Assembly (NCBI GenBank): GCA_001972305.1
Contig: BDDD01001640.1
Span: forward strand, 159,653 to 223,652
Direction: 5' to 3'
Source of the DNA: Cephalotus follicularis
Taxonomy: Eukaryota > Streptophyta > Magnoliopsida > Oxalidales > Cephalotaceae
DNA length: 64,000 nucleotides
The translations under genes were made by a program, and so were the position numbers. Of this stretch, positions 33,893-44,711 are shown in pieces (the first letter of the stretch is position 1; each line of letters opens with the position of its first letter). The notes beneath the pieces are model-generated. The model was not told the origin of the DNA. It searched no databases and saw only the letters and a list, made by a program, of their open reading frames with translations.

Positions 33893-33896
33893 AGTT

Positions 33897-33907
33897 TGGT
33901 ATCAGAG
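33897..33907 (+). other. Primer binding site, tRNA-iMet (G1)
   Basis: TGGTATCAGAG, four bases after the 5' LTR end, complementary to initiator-Met tRNA. Confidence 0.92.
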
Positions 33908-34568
33908 AGTGTTGCATATTAGTATATTTTGAGGATATACACTTTATGAAAATATTTACTGAATTGATTTCTTTGTTAAGGATGTTGTTAAGGAGTGAGT
34001 CAGATCCTTCGTAGACTATAACAGGATTTTCTTGATGTGGTTCATCCGTGGAACCCTCGGGATGGCAAATACATGATTTAATAGCTAGAAATCAGTTACT
34101 TCACATGGAGAAGGAAAATTTAAGAGAAATCATAGCAAATTCCTGAGAAGAATTTTATTGTCATATATATGAAAGGGAAGAAATGTATAGGCAGGAGTTA
34201 GCAAGAAAGGATGAACATCTTAGACAAACTAAGGCGGGTTTGAAGGTTATTTTGAGGTATATCTAGGGAGTCGATAGAATGATCTATCGAAAAGTTAGGG
34301 AAAACTTGAGAATATTGATAAGGTATATTCGCGAAGAGATTCCAGATAATATCGCATCAAGTGATAAGGATTAGAATAGCTATGAAGAAATATTATGTAT
34401 GAAATGTACAATTAATGTATAAAATGTACAGAGAAGCGTAAATGTTGTATAGTAAATAAAACTTTTAGTTTTCTTCCAAGGCTTTGAGTATTAAAATTTT
34501 ATTATGTTTTGCTTAATAAATGAATAGAGATGTCTAGGGCTAAGGACTAACTGATGTATATTAAATAG

Positions 34569-35590
34569 ATGGCTGACTTAAGAAGAGGTCGTGGTCAACG
34601 AAGGAATGTACAAGACAATGAAGGAAATAATTCTCCAACTGCAGTATTAAATCAGTTAGCTCAGGTTATCAAGAATAATAGCGGTAATAACCATCAAGCG
34701 CCTTTTCCAGTAGGGCCAACTCTAGAACAGTTTGCAAGACAGAACCCGAAAACCTTTTCGGGAGCAGTAGATCCTATGGAAGCAGAAGTGTGGATTCAAG
34801 GAATGGAAAAGATCTTTAGAGCATTGAATTTCACGGATCACCAGAAGGTGGAGTTCTCAATTTACAAGCTGGAAGGAGAAGCAGATCAATGGTGGAATAT
34901 GGTAGAAAGGACGAAGACAAGTGAGAGTTGGAGGCGATGACATGGGGGATGTTCAAGAAAATATTTATGGATAAATATTTTACTCAAACAATAAAAGATA
35001 AAATGGAGGAAGATTTCCTCAGGTTAGAGCACGGTGAGTCCGAATCAATAGCACAATACGAGCCAAATTTTGCAAGGCTGTCTCGATATGCTACTCACAT
35101 GGTGTCAACGGAGGAGAGAAGAGAGAATAGGTTTTCCCAGGGTTTAAAACCCAATATTCGAAGGTTGTTGATAGCACAAAACTTGCAAACCTATGAAGCT
35201 GTATTGAAGGGTGCACTAAGGAACGAAATTGACAACCAGAGGTACCAACAAAAGAGGGCAGATCAAGGACAAGGAAAGAGGAAGGTAGATGAATCCTCTA
35301 GAAATAAAAACAAGAAAGGAAGGTCAGATGGGGGAAGAGACCCTAAACCTTGTCAACAGTGCGGAAAGACTCATCGCGGGACGTGCCTGTAAGGAACGCG
35401 AGTCTGTTTTAAGTGTGGAAAGTCGGGGCATCAAGCGAGAGAATGTCGACAGGAACAAGATCAAGCCCGGAATCAACGATTAGTTAGATGCTATAATTGT
35501 TGTCAGGAAGGGCATATATCTAATCAATGTACTCGACCAAGGATGGGAGGACAAAGAGAAGATGGAACTCAACAACCTAGAGCACCGGCT
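34569..35590 (+). pseudogene. Gypsy gag with zinc knuckles (G1)
   Basis: The start MADLRRGRGQRRNVQDNEGN is the first Met of the long frame. The capsid core is seen in FARQNPKTFSGAVDPMEAEV, WIQGMEKIFRALNFTDHQKV and KLEGEADQWWNMVE (about residues 55-115), then MTWGMFKKIFMDKYF, SESIAQYEPNFARLSRYA and GLKPNIRRLL. CCHC knuckles follow: CQQCGKTHRGTC (about 35355), CFKCGKSGHQARECR (about 35408) and CYNCCQEGHISNQC (about 35491). The protein would package RNA into particles. Layout and length match plant chromovirus gag. The frame has a few breaks. Confidence 0.88.
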
Positions 35591-35617
35591 AGGACCTATG
35601 CCATGATAGCTTAAGGT

Positions 35618-35962
35618 GTGGAGAATCCTGTTCACATTGTGACAGGTACTTTACCTATATGCTCCAAAGTTGCTCATATTTTGTTTGATACAGGAGCGAC
35701 GAATTCATTTGTGTCCTTGTCTTTTGTACGTTATCTAAGTACCCTGTCACAAAATTTGGAGATAAGTTTAGCAGTTGAAACACCAAGTGGCAACACCCTG
35801 ATAGCCGATAAAGTACATAAGTCATGCGAACTAAAGCTTTATGATAGGAAGATGCTAGTAGATCTAGCACCTCTAGCAATCCTAAATCTTGACGTAATAC
35901 TAGGCGTGGATTGGCTTTCGGCGAATCATGCTAGTGTTGATTGTTTCAAGAAGGAGGTTAGG
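35618..35962 (+). pseudogene. Gypsy aspartic protease region (G1)
   Basis: The retropepsin active-site block is ILFDTGATNSFVSLSF (about 35680), followed by ETPSGNTLI, the KSCELKLYDRKMLVDL strand and the second conserved block LDVILGVDWLSANHASVDC (about 35890). The position between zinc knuckles and RT is typical for Gypsy pol. The sequence is interrupted at 35962 by insertion of B2 and resumes at 43990. It would cut the Gag-Pol polyprotein. Confidence 0.88.
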
Positions 35963-36398
35963 TGTCATGCCCCGAACCGTGAGAGTAAACCCCCACGATC
36001 CGATGCGTGATATACATTCCATTCAATCCGTTCATATCATAATCATACTCCAAAAGTGCCATATATATAAGCTTTAAATCAAACTCATATTACATCAATG
36101 GAATAATCAATTCAAATAAAATAACTCTTAAAATCTCCCGAAAATCGGGCATGAAGTATTCTTTTATCGGACTTAACCCCCTATAAAGAAACGCATTTTA
36201 TATATCCACACTCCCAAAAGAGGAATCAATAGTTTATATATATATATGGGCTCAGCCATTAGAGCCATAACTTAACTCATAATTATATCATTCTAACACC
36301 TCAAATGATGGGCCTGTTCCTGTCTAATACATCAACAATAATAACTTAAGCACTGCCACATGTCGGCAGGTCAATAGCTGAAATAAAACATGTCTCTT

Positions 36399-36418
36399 AT
36401 ATATATATATATATATAT
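36399..36418. repeat. (AT)10 microsatellite
   Basis: Pure AT run within the AT-rich left part of B2. Confidence 0.9.
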
Positions 36419-36995
36419 CTTATACATCAAGTCTTATGAATCCATCCAAACCAGTTTACAGATACAAAGCCTTTTATATACACCTTATACAATTCATATA
36501 AACATCCTCAATAAAACCATGTATAAGATCTTGTGTCATCTATAACCGGCTATAGAAATCCTCCCGTCTCAACCTTATTCACTGCAATCCATCACCTGGG
36601 CCTGACCCATCCCATTTACAATGAAATGAAATGGGTCAGCGACATATGGTCGTGTGAGTATACTATATGCCATGTATGCAACAGATATAAAGTAGTGTGT
36701 CATGCATGTAATAGGTATAACAATAACGTGCCATGCGATGTAACATATATAAGAATATGTATGGCATGTCATATGTATGAATGACAGTTGTGGACAAATC
36801 CAGTATACCATCTGTCTCTTAGCAGTGGTATACTAGGCTAGTCCTATTCACATCAAGGCCATAGGCCTTTAGATACTCCACATAATAATTCATAATCATC
36901 CATGGAAACAATCAATCCATAGGGTCCATTCCACCATCAACATAGATGAGTGAGGTAGAGATAACACTGACCAAGTCGTTCATATCGTAATTTAC

Positions 36996-37140
36996 TGGGT
37001 CCTACAACGATGGTGGTCCGCATTGATTATTGGGTCCTCCCGTGATGTGGGGTCCATGTTGTTTATTGGGTCCTCCCACGATGTGGGGTCCGCCTATTTT
37101 ACTCGGTCCTCCCGTGATGTGGGGTCCACGTAGTTTATTT
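36996..37140. repeat. Four tandem units of 35-36 bp in B2
   Basis: TGGGTCCTCCCGTGATGTGG or close variants start at 36996, 37031, 37067 and 37103. B1 does not have this array at the matching place (about 680-700), so it arose in B2 or in its parent lineage. Confidence 0.88.
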
Positions 37141-37309
37141 TGGTACTAGATGACGTGGTCTAACATTCATTCCTTCATGACGGAAGTGAGGGCCATGAAT
37201 GGGTTATCTCTTTAGGTCTCATACAGTACATTCAATCAATTTATCCCATAGTTGTAATCCATAAAATTATATTCATTTAAATGATAGGGACCATTTCATA
37301 AAGGATCGC

Positions 37310-38968
37310 TGTCACACCCCGTTTTCAAAAAACGCAGCACTAAAGCGGTAAAGGCAATTAACATAAATACAGCTCATGTAAAAACCGTGAAATCTTAAAA
37401 CTTTTCCAAGCATAACAGTTGCGGAAGCATAAAAGAACATAAGCTGTCAACATGTAACGTACGTCCCATACCGTACGCTACCCAAATACAGGTCGTAAAA
37501 GTTAATCGCCCATAAAACGGAGCGTGAACAAAACGGTACAAGATAACAAATATCCAATGTTACAAAACCAAATAACATGATAAATGTTCAACAACCCAAA
37601 ATAAGAGAAAATAACAAGTCTTCTCTTTAAATCTCCGTGCTTGCTCCACGTCAAGACCACTCCATCAATCTGTTACAGTAAGGGGTTAGCCTTTGTCCTC
37701 ACTCGGCAAGTCATAACAGTAAATCGGGATTAACATAATGCATGTCATGATATGAATGCATAAATGATGCAGTGCAGTGGAGACCCAATTTATACATATA
37801 TGAAAATACGTATATCAGTAGAGTAAAATATCAGTGTTACATATATAAAAATATATGTGTACAGTAACAGTGCAGTAGTAACCCGGCCAGGGCTACGTCA
37901 ACAATCACAGTAATGTCCGAAAAGGACCAGTAAACAGTACAGTACAGTATGTCCGCATAGGACCACAACAACAGTTATAGCGTCGCCAACTCCTGGCCCC
38001 ACGCTACACTCCCACGTCAATCCCCACATCGGGCAATCGGGTGAGGCAACAGTACAGTGGGACACCTAGCCATGCTCCAGGCCCCTAGGCCCGCCCTTAC
38101 CACTAGTCATCATTGGCAACCTCCGCCACGCAACTAGCAGCGCAAACACAATCACAATCAATTCACAGAGCAAACAGTGCATTTAAACAGTAACAGTACA
38201 GTAAACAGTGATGATCGATTTGATCAATAACAGGCAGTTATTTTCCAAAATGTTTCTAAAATTGACAACATTGAAAATAAGTATTTTCAGTAGAAAATAT
38301 CAGTAACAGTTTCAGTAGTATAAATCGTTCGGTTGAAAATACGTTATTTGATCAATACATATTTTCATACTCAAAATATCTCATTCCGAGCTCATTCGTG
38401 CATTTCTAAGTATCAACACTTTTGAAATCATAAACAATACTCAAACGGTACACAATCAGGCAGTAAACAGTACATATGCAATGCATACATATGCTCAAAT
38501 GCACCCAAACAGGAATCGAGATCGATCCGTGTCATCCGATGACGAAATCTCCAAACAGTAGCAAAGACGTCGACGTCTTTCCCAAAGACGTCGATGTCTT
38601 CGAGTCGTGCGTCGAAGTCCAGGCCTCGTGTTCTTCTACAGAAGGAACCCCAAACGACAGCGTATCATGAAATAGCGTCGATGTCTAACTAAAAGGCGTC
38701 GATGCCTTTTTCAACAGAAACCAGGTAAACAGCCTAGGGTGTCGATGTCTTCCCAAAGACGTCGATCCCTTTCAGTCAGTAACGGGGTGAAACGTAAAAG
38801 ACGTCGATGTCATTCTGAAGAAGTCGATGTCTTTTCGACAGGAGTCGTCTTCAACCCCACGATTCCTTGAACAGTGGCCATAACAATCCACAATCATGCA
38901 TAATGACGGGTTTTCACAGCAAGAAACCAACATGTAGATACTATAAACACATCTAGCATATCATAGCA
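37310..38968 (-). mobile_element. 3' LTR of A2 (minus sense), partial
   Basis: TGTCACACCCCGTTTTC edge at 37310. It shares with A1 the blocks AAAGCGGTAAAGGCAATTAA, GGGGTTAGCCTTTGTCCTCA and the GTCGAYG palindrome cluster (38565-38850). Confidence 0.9.
38565..38850. repeat. GACGTCGACGTCTTT palindrome cluster in A2 (3' LTR)
   Basis: AAAGACGTCGACGTCTTT, AAAGACGTCGATGTCTT, AGCGTCGATGTC, GGCGTCGATGCC, GTGTCGATGTC, AAAGACGTCGATCCC and AAGTCGATGTC lie in 285 bp. The 5' LTR repeats the same cluster at 41370-41650 and has a further one at 42365-42535. Confidence 0.88.
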
Positions 38969-40852
38969 TCAATCCAGCTTCAGCTCTCGCAACTCAGCCG
39001 GAGCCATCCGATAGGGTGATTTTGAGATAGGAGCCGTTCCAGGAATAAGATCAATAATGAACTCCATACTCCTCTTGGGCGGTAAGGATCCCAAGTCATC
39101 AGGAAACACGTCCGGAAACTCGCACACAACTGGAATTTTCTCCAAACTCAAGCCTTTCTCCTTTCTTCGATCAATAACATAGGCCAAAAATCCTTCGCAT
39201 CCCTTCTCCAAGTATCTCGATGCTCGGATAAAAGATATTATCGGTGTAGAGAATCCGTTGTCTCCCATGAACTGAAAAGTCGTTCCGTCTGGCAGGCAAA
39301 AATCCACCGTCTTATGGTAACAATCCATACGAGCACGGTGTGCCGATAGCCAATCCATCCCTAATATCACATCGAAGTCACGGATAGGCAGTACAATCAG
39401 ATCTGCATATAAAGAAATGCCTGCCATAGACATCTCACAACTCCTATATACTGAGTCAGTATACATAGAAGTTCCAGTCGGTGTACACACATCAAGTGTA
39501 TAAGACAAGCAGTCAGGGGTAACATCTAAGCAAGATGCAAAACGTGCAGATATAAAAGAATGTGATGCACCTGAATCCATCAGTACTCTAGCAAAATAAC
39601 CATATACATACAGAGTACCTCCAACAACAGAAGTCGACTCTGGAACCTCAGTCTGAGCAAGTACAAAAATTCTACCTTTTGCAATGCCCTTACTGGTGTC
39701 TCTCCTCTGTGAAGGTCCCGCAGCCGCACCACTGCTGCTCCCCGGCCCCGTAGGCGCTGTAGCTGAACTCTTTGGACGGTCTTTCACCGAATGTCCCGGT
39801 GCTCCGCACCTCAAACACAATCCATTGTACTTCCAGCAATCCTTCTGTTGGTGGCCAGTACGACCATAGTAAAAGCACGTCACAGATCTAGCATTACTCC
39901 TCTGGCTGGGAGTACCCTGAGAAGCAGTCTGCTGAAACTTGTTCTTTGATGACTTCATCAGAGAACTACTGTCTCGCCACCTTGACGATGCCGGTCGGGA
40001 CTGTACCGAACTCTGCTTACTCTCCTTCACGCGAGCTCTCTCAGCTCGGTCCTCACTAGATATAGTCTCTAGCAGTCTGGCTTTCTGAGCAACTTCCACA
40101 TAAGTCTTCAGCTCCATGGCTCTAATCCTCGACCGTAGATCCGGTCGTAATCCTCTCAAGAACCTCCGTATCTTCTTTGTTTCATCAGCAACCAGATACG
40201 GTGAATGCCTGGCCAACTCCATGAACTTCGCCTGATATTCTGCGATAGTCATCTCTCCTTGCCGCAACTCTAAGAGCTCGGTCTCTCGTCGCTCATGCTC
40301 AATATCAGGAACATATGTCTCCAGGAACTCTGTCTGGAATCGGTCCCAAGTGTGATCCAGTCCTTCTGATTCCCACTTTGCTCTAACCATCTCCCACCAA
40401 TGGGTGGCCTCACCCCATAGGCGGTAAACTGCAAATCTCAACCTTTGATCATCAGTACAGTTCATCACCTGAAAGATCTTCTCCAGGTCCTGCAGCCATC
40501 TCTCTGCAATCGTGGCATCCAGTTCTCCTTTGAAGCTGGGCGGACTCAGCCTCATGAATTTCTCAATATCTCCTCCGAAACCATCCCCTCCTGGGCAGTG
40601 GTCAGGAGCTCTGTGCTGCGGTCGAGCCTGCGCATGGTATTGGCGCATCTCCGCCGCGTTGGCTCTGTTAAAGTCCATTTGTTGCTGGAAATAGTCCGAG
40701 ATCCGAGCCATCGGATCTCTGTTATCCTGGGGGATATTCCTCTCTTGTGGAACATTAGCTTCTTCCGGGGCATTAGCTCCAGCGGCTCTAGCCCTAGCAC
40801 GTGTCCTTCTTCGGTCCATATTCCTATAAGAAGATTGATGGTCAGTCACCAA
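38969..40852 (-). CDS. Gypsy gag-protease frame, 627 codons (A2)
   Basis: Open from MVTDHQSSYRN (40852); a second Met (MDRRRTRARARA, residue 12) is an alternative start. Capsid core: LSPPSFKGELDATIAERWLQ, DLEKIFQVMNCTDDQRLRFA, GEATHWWEMV (about residues 100-165), AEYQAKFMELARHSPYLV, RFLRGLRPDLRSRI. A zinc-knuckle pair lies at about 325-365 (GHQQKDCWK; CLRCGAPGHSVKD). Aspartic protease follows with LMDSGASHSFISARF (about 424) and FDVILGMDWLSAHRARMDC (about 500), and then the beginning of RT (SPYRMAPAELREL). Gag and protease fused in one frame is normal for this Gypsy group. The RT core, RNase H and integrase are absent. It would supply capsid and protease only. Confidence 0.93.
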   Translation of the reverse strand: MVTDHQSSYRNMDRRRTRARARAAGANAPEEANVPQERNIPQDNRDPMARISDYFQQQMDFNRANAAEMRQYHAQARPQHRAPDHCPGGDGFGGDIEKFMRLSPPSFKGELDATIAERWLQDLEKIFQVMNCTDDQRLRFAVYRLWGEATHWWEMVRAKWESEGLDHTWDRFQTEFLETYVPDIEHERRETELLELRQGEMTIAEYQAKFMELARHSPYLVADETKKIRRFLRGLRPDLRSRIRAMELKTYVEVAQKARLLETISSEDRAERARVKESKQSSVQSRPASSRWRDSSSLMKSSKNKFQQTASQGTPSQRSNARSVTCFYYGRTGHQQKDCWKYNGLCLRCGAPGHSVKDRPKSSATAPTGPGSSSGAAAGPSQRRDTSKGIAKGRIFVLAQTEVPESTSVVGGTLYVYGYFARVLMDSGASHSFISARFASCLDVTPDCLSYTLDVCTPTGTSMYTDSVYRSCEMSMAGISLYADLIVLPIRDFDVILGMDWLSAHRARMDCYHKTVDFCLPDGTTFQFMGDNGFSTPIISFIRASRYLEKGCEGFLAYVIDRRKEKGLSLEKIPVVCEFPDVFPDDLGSLPPKRSMEFIIDLIPGTAPISKSPYRMAPAELRELKLD

Positions 40853-40912
40853 TTAAGGAAATCAATCATTAATTGCCAAGGAACTTATCCTAGCTAAGCA
40901 TATATGGAATAT

Positions 40913-40924
40913 GCTCTGATACCA
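40913..40924 (-). other. Primer binding site, tRNA-iMet (A2)
   Basis: Reads TGGTATCAGAGC on the minus strand, four bases from the LTR edge at 40929. This fixes the element's orientation. Confidence 0.93.
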
Positions 40925-40928
40925 CTGC

Positions 40929-42688
40929 TGTCACACCCCGTTTTCAAAAAACGCAGCATTAAAGCGGTAAAGGCAATTAACACAAATACAGCTCATGTGA
41001 AAACCGTAAATCTTAAAACTTTTCCAAGCATAACAGTTGCGGAAGCATAAAAGAACATAAGCTGTCAACACATTGAAAATAAGTATTTTCAGTAGAAAAT
41101 ATCAGTAACAGTTTCAGTAGTATAAATCGTTCGGTTGAAAATACGTTATTTGATCAATACATATTTTCATACTCAAAATATCTCATTCCGAGCTCATTCG
41201 TGCATTTCTAAGTATCAACACTTTTGAAATCATAAACAATACTCAAACGGTACACAATCAGGCAGTAAACAGTACATATGCAATGCATACATATGCTCAA
41301 ATGCACCCAAACAGGAATCGAGATCGATCCGTGTCATCCGATGACGAAATCTCCAAACAGTAGCAAAGACGTCGACGTCTTTCCCAAAGACGTCGATGTC
41401 TTCGAGTCGTGCGTCGAAGTCCAGGCCTCGTGTTCTTCTACAGAAGGAACCCCAAACGACAGCGTATCATGAAATAGCGTCGATGTCTAACTAAAAGGAG
41501 TCGATGCCTTTTTCAACAGAAACCAGGTAAACAGCCTAGGGTGTCGATGTCTTCCCAAAGACGTCGATCCCTTTCAGTCAGTAACGGGGTGAAACGTAAA
41601 AGACGTCGATGTCATTCTAAAGAAGTCGATGTCTTTTCGACAGGAGTCGTCTTCAACCCCACGATTCCTTGAACAGTGGCCATAACAATCCACAATCATG
41701 CATAATGACGGGTTTTCACAGCAAGAAACCAACATGTAGATACTATAAACACATCTAGCATATCATAGCATCAATCCAGTAACAGTAACAATCCAAGAAT
41801 CATGCATTTTTGTACACTCAAAACCATAAACTATGCATGGATATTAAACTCGAATTTACAGTATGGCTTTCCCCTACCTCTAGTTTCAAGTTAGAAACCG
41901 AAAGTCCACCTCTTATAGTATTCCATGAAGTCACAGCAGCCCCTCTAGGTCCGTCTCGTAGCTGGACCAGTAGCTCCAAGCTCCAAGCTTCAACAATGGT
42001 GGAATACACTCAGTCCAAATCTCTCTCTCTCCTGGTGTTTGTAAAACGAGAGAGGCAAGTGGGGAGGGTGTCCTTTATGCAGAAGCTCTCCCCCGACATT
42101 CACATTCTGGCATTTGACAGCCCCATTCCAACTCTCTCTCACCTACTCCCTTTCTGCATTTCTTTTACATTCTTTAACCATCCTTTGCATTGCAGGTAGC
42201 AGGTGAGGATTCGTCCTTGCATGAGCCATGTGAGGCATGTTCTGGAAACACACCCACATGCACAACACGCCACACAGCACTCAAAAAAAGGCGTTAGGTA
42301 AACCCCTTAAACAAATCCCGTGCATGCTACCTCTGCAGACGAAGAACGTGCTGGCCATTCATACAAAGGCGTCGACGCCTTTCCTTGGACGTCGATGTCT
42401 TTGTCCAATCGTAAGAAGGTGTCGATGCCTCCTTCCCAAGTCGACGTGCATGCCCATGCATTCACGTGTGCCCTAGCTCACAAAGGAGTCGACGTCTTTC
42501 CAAAAGACGTCGATGTCTTTTGGCCAAAACAGCGTCGTTTCAAGCTTTAACATATACACTCCATCTTTAAGTCCATAACTAGGGTTTGCAAGAATCTTTT
42601 GAGGTTAAAACTCAACATTCTCATTAAATCAAGATTAAGATTACATCATAATTAAAATATTACATCCAGGAAAATACCGGGCGTTACA
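40929..42688 (-). mobile_element. 5' LTR of A2 (minus sense), partial
   Basis: 1760 bp from TGTCACACCCCG to CGGGCGTTACA. It contains the part next to the insertion edge that the other copy lacks: a CT-rich promoter-side tract (42020-42170) and a second palindrome cluster (42365-42535, AGGCGTCGACGCCTTT, GGACGTCGATGTC, AAAGACGTCGATGTC). Confidence 0.9.
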
Positions 42689-43094
42689 ATCGCATAGGAT
42701 CCGAATCCCTCAAAGCATTAAAATTCATTTCTATGGTCATAAGTCATTTCTCTATCCGTAATCATTTCATAAGTCATTTAATTAGTCCCTATCGAAGTTG
42801 TAATGAATGCAAGGGAAGTCAAATTGGGAATATCTGTGCCCTGATATCCCGCAAATGGAGCTATCCGAACCATTCATGGAAAACCATTTTTTAAACCGTT
42901 TGGATAATTATTTTGTTGGGAACTTTTCTTAAATCTCTTTATTGAAAATTTATTTTTGAAACCTAAGTGTTAAAGATGGATTTCCATAGGTTACAATGCC
43001 TTAGGGAGGCTTCCCATGGAGTCCATTTAAGGCAGAAATCAATTAAAACCAAAACAGTACCAAAAACATCCATTTTATGGGCAAAGCAGGGCAC

Positions 43095-43252
43095 TAAGTG
43101 TCGACGCTAAGCAACCAGGCTTCGACGCTTAGCACTTTAAGCGGCGACAGTTTGGCTACTGGCATCAACGAGTAAGTGTTTTAAGCGTCCGAAATTGTAA
43201 GGTCAAGCATCGACGGGAAAGAAAGAAAAGGGTAGAAGCCGTCAACGCTTTT
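43095..43252. repeat. GTGTCGACGCTTAG motif cluster in B2
   Basis: AAGTGTCGACGCTAAG, GGCTTCGACGCTTAG, AAGCGGCGACAG, GGCATCAACGAG, AAGCATCGACGGG and GCCGTCAACGCTTTT lie in 160 bp of the family-B LTR. Confidence 0.78.
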
Positions 43253-43534
43253 GACGATAACATGCAAGAAAAACAGCTCAAAATCGGTAGAAATCATGTC
43301 AAAATCCAGAAATTCCGTTTTGAAACCAATAAAATTAGATTTTACATGTACCCAGTTCCCATTTCATCTATATATCATGTGAATCTATCAACCACTCAGT
43401 AGTAGCAAGATTTTCATACAAAATGCAGGAAAGTGGCAATAGTATAACCTACCTTTAAAATGACGATTTTTGCTTTTTAAAATGGAGGATTTGCCGTTAA
43501 AAATGGCGAGTTGCCAGCACTTCAAACTGCACTG

Positions 43535-43715
43535 CCGAACTCTCTCTTTCTCGCTTTCACTGCATCTCTTTCTCCCTTTCTTCTTTCTTCCTTTTCTTCC
43601 CCCTTTCTCCTTCTCTTTTCTTCCCTTTTTCTTCTCTTTCCCGATGGCTCTCTCTTCCTTTCTTTTCTTTCTTCTCTCCCACTGGCTCTCTTTCTTTCTT
43701 TTCTTTTTTTTTTGG
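43535..43715. repeat. Polypyrimidine tract near the B2 right end
   Basis: About 180 bp almost entirely of C and T on the plus strand. Frames on either strand (Phe/Leu/Ser-rich or Lys/Arg/Glu-rich) are compositional artefacts. B1 has a shorter version (4600-4690). Confidence 0.88.
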
Positions 43716-43989
43716 TTTGATGAGGCAACGAGTATGGTGTTATAAAGGAGAGAAAAGGCTGGTGCTTTCGGCGCTTTGCAATAATTAACAAGCATTGGCC
43801 CATATGCTACAATATATACACTTGTTTATATGCTCATCTCAATTATTTAATGATGCTTGGACTTAATAATTCGGCAAAAGAATTATACCACATAACACAA
43901 TATACTACGTCAATAAAATGACACACCCAAATCATCATTACACGATATTATTTATTACTACCACTTACAAATATTTACGGGGGCTTACA

Positions 43990-44711
43990 TTACGTTTTCT
44001 ATACCTGATCAACCAGAGTTAGTTTTCTGAAGCACAGAAGGTAGTAAACCTCTAAGCTTCATATCAACCATTCAAGCTAAACTATTGTTGAGAAGCGGCT
44101 GTAAAGGTTATTTCACTTATGTGGTGGATACCAATAAGAAAAGGATTAAGATAGAAGATGTGCATATTGTTAAGGAGTTTACTGATGTATTTCCTGAAGA
44201 TCTACCCGGTATGCCACTTGATTAAGAGGTAGAGTTTGCAATTGACTTGGTACCTGGAACGACTCCTATTTTGAAGAGTCCTTACCGAATGGCGCCAACC
44301 AAGCTGAAAGAATTGAAGAATAAGTCAAAAGAACTTTTGGATAAATGATTTATTTGACCGAGTGTATCACCATAAGGCGTACCAGTGTTGTTTCTAAAGA
44401 AGAAACATGGGACCATGAGACTCTGCATCGATTATCGAGAATTAAATCAAGTTACTATAAAAATAAGTATCTGCTGCCAAGGATCGACGATCTGTTTGAT
44501 TAGCTCAAGATTGCTCGATATTTCTCGAAGATTGATCTTCAATCAGGTTATCATCAGTTGAAGGTTCAGAAAGAAGATATACCAAAAACTGCTTTTCGAA
44601 CGAGATATGGTCATTATGAGTTTTTGGTGATGTCATTTGGTCTGACAAACGCCCCAGCCACGTTTGTGGATTTGATGAATAGAATATTCAGCTAATTTTT
44701 GGATCAGTTTG
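43990..44711 (+). pseudogene. Gypsy pol, protease-RT linker and RT first half (G1)
   Basis: G1 coding sequence resumes after B2. Recognisable blocks are IVKEFTDVFPEDLPGMP (about 44170), [20 protein letters not shown] (44240), [10 protein letters not shown] (44420), [12 protein letters not shown] (44530), [20 protein letters not shown] and [13 protein letters not shown] (44590-44690). These are RT fingers and palm before the catalytic loop. The sequence is interrupted at 44711 by G3. A few breaks are present. Confidence 0.85.

Larger units (their letters stand above)
37310..42688 (-). mobile_element. Young Gypsy element A2 (family A), minus strand, broken
   Basis: Lies in B2 with a perfect target duplication ATCGC (37305-37309, 42689-42693). 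Minus-strand order: LTR (42688-40929), initiator-Met primer site, gag-protease frame (40852-38969), then LTR sequence (38968-37310). Where the two LTRs can be compared (about 700 bp) I see only two differences, the lowest divergence in the window. With a commonly used plant rate this suggests an age of the order of 100,000 years (inference). Most of pol is not present and neither LTR has the full family-A length, so it could not move alone. Confidence 0.93.
35963..43989. mobile_element. Solo LTR of family B (B2), interrupted by A2
   Basis: Starts TGTCATGCCCCGAACC and ends GGGGGCTTACA. The flanks are TTAGG (35958-35962) and TTACG (43990-43994), a target duplication with one difference, and the G1 pol sequence continues on both sides. 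After removing A2 and its duplication, about 2640 bp remain with no gene, so it is a long solo LTR. It holds an AT run (36399-36418), four 36-bp repeats (36996-37140), a GTCGAC cluster (43095-43252) and a CT-rich tract (43535-43715). It matches B1 over its middle part. Confidence 0.88.

Noticed and set aside
43388-43803. Lys/Arg/Glu-rich and Phe/Leu/Ser-rich frames
   Set aside because: Both are readings of one polypyrimidine tract in LTR B2 on opposite strands.
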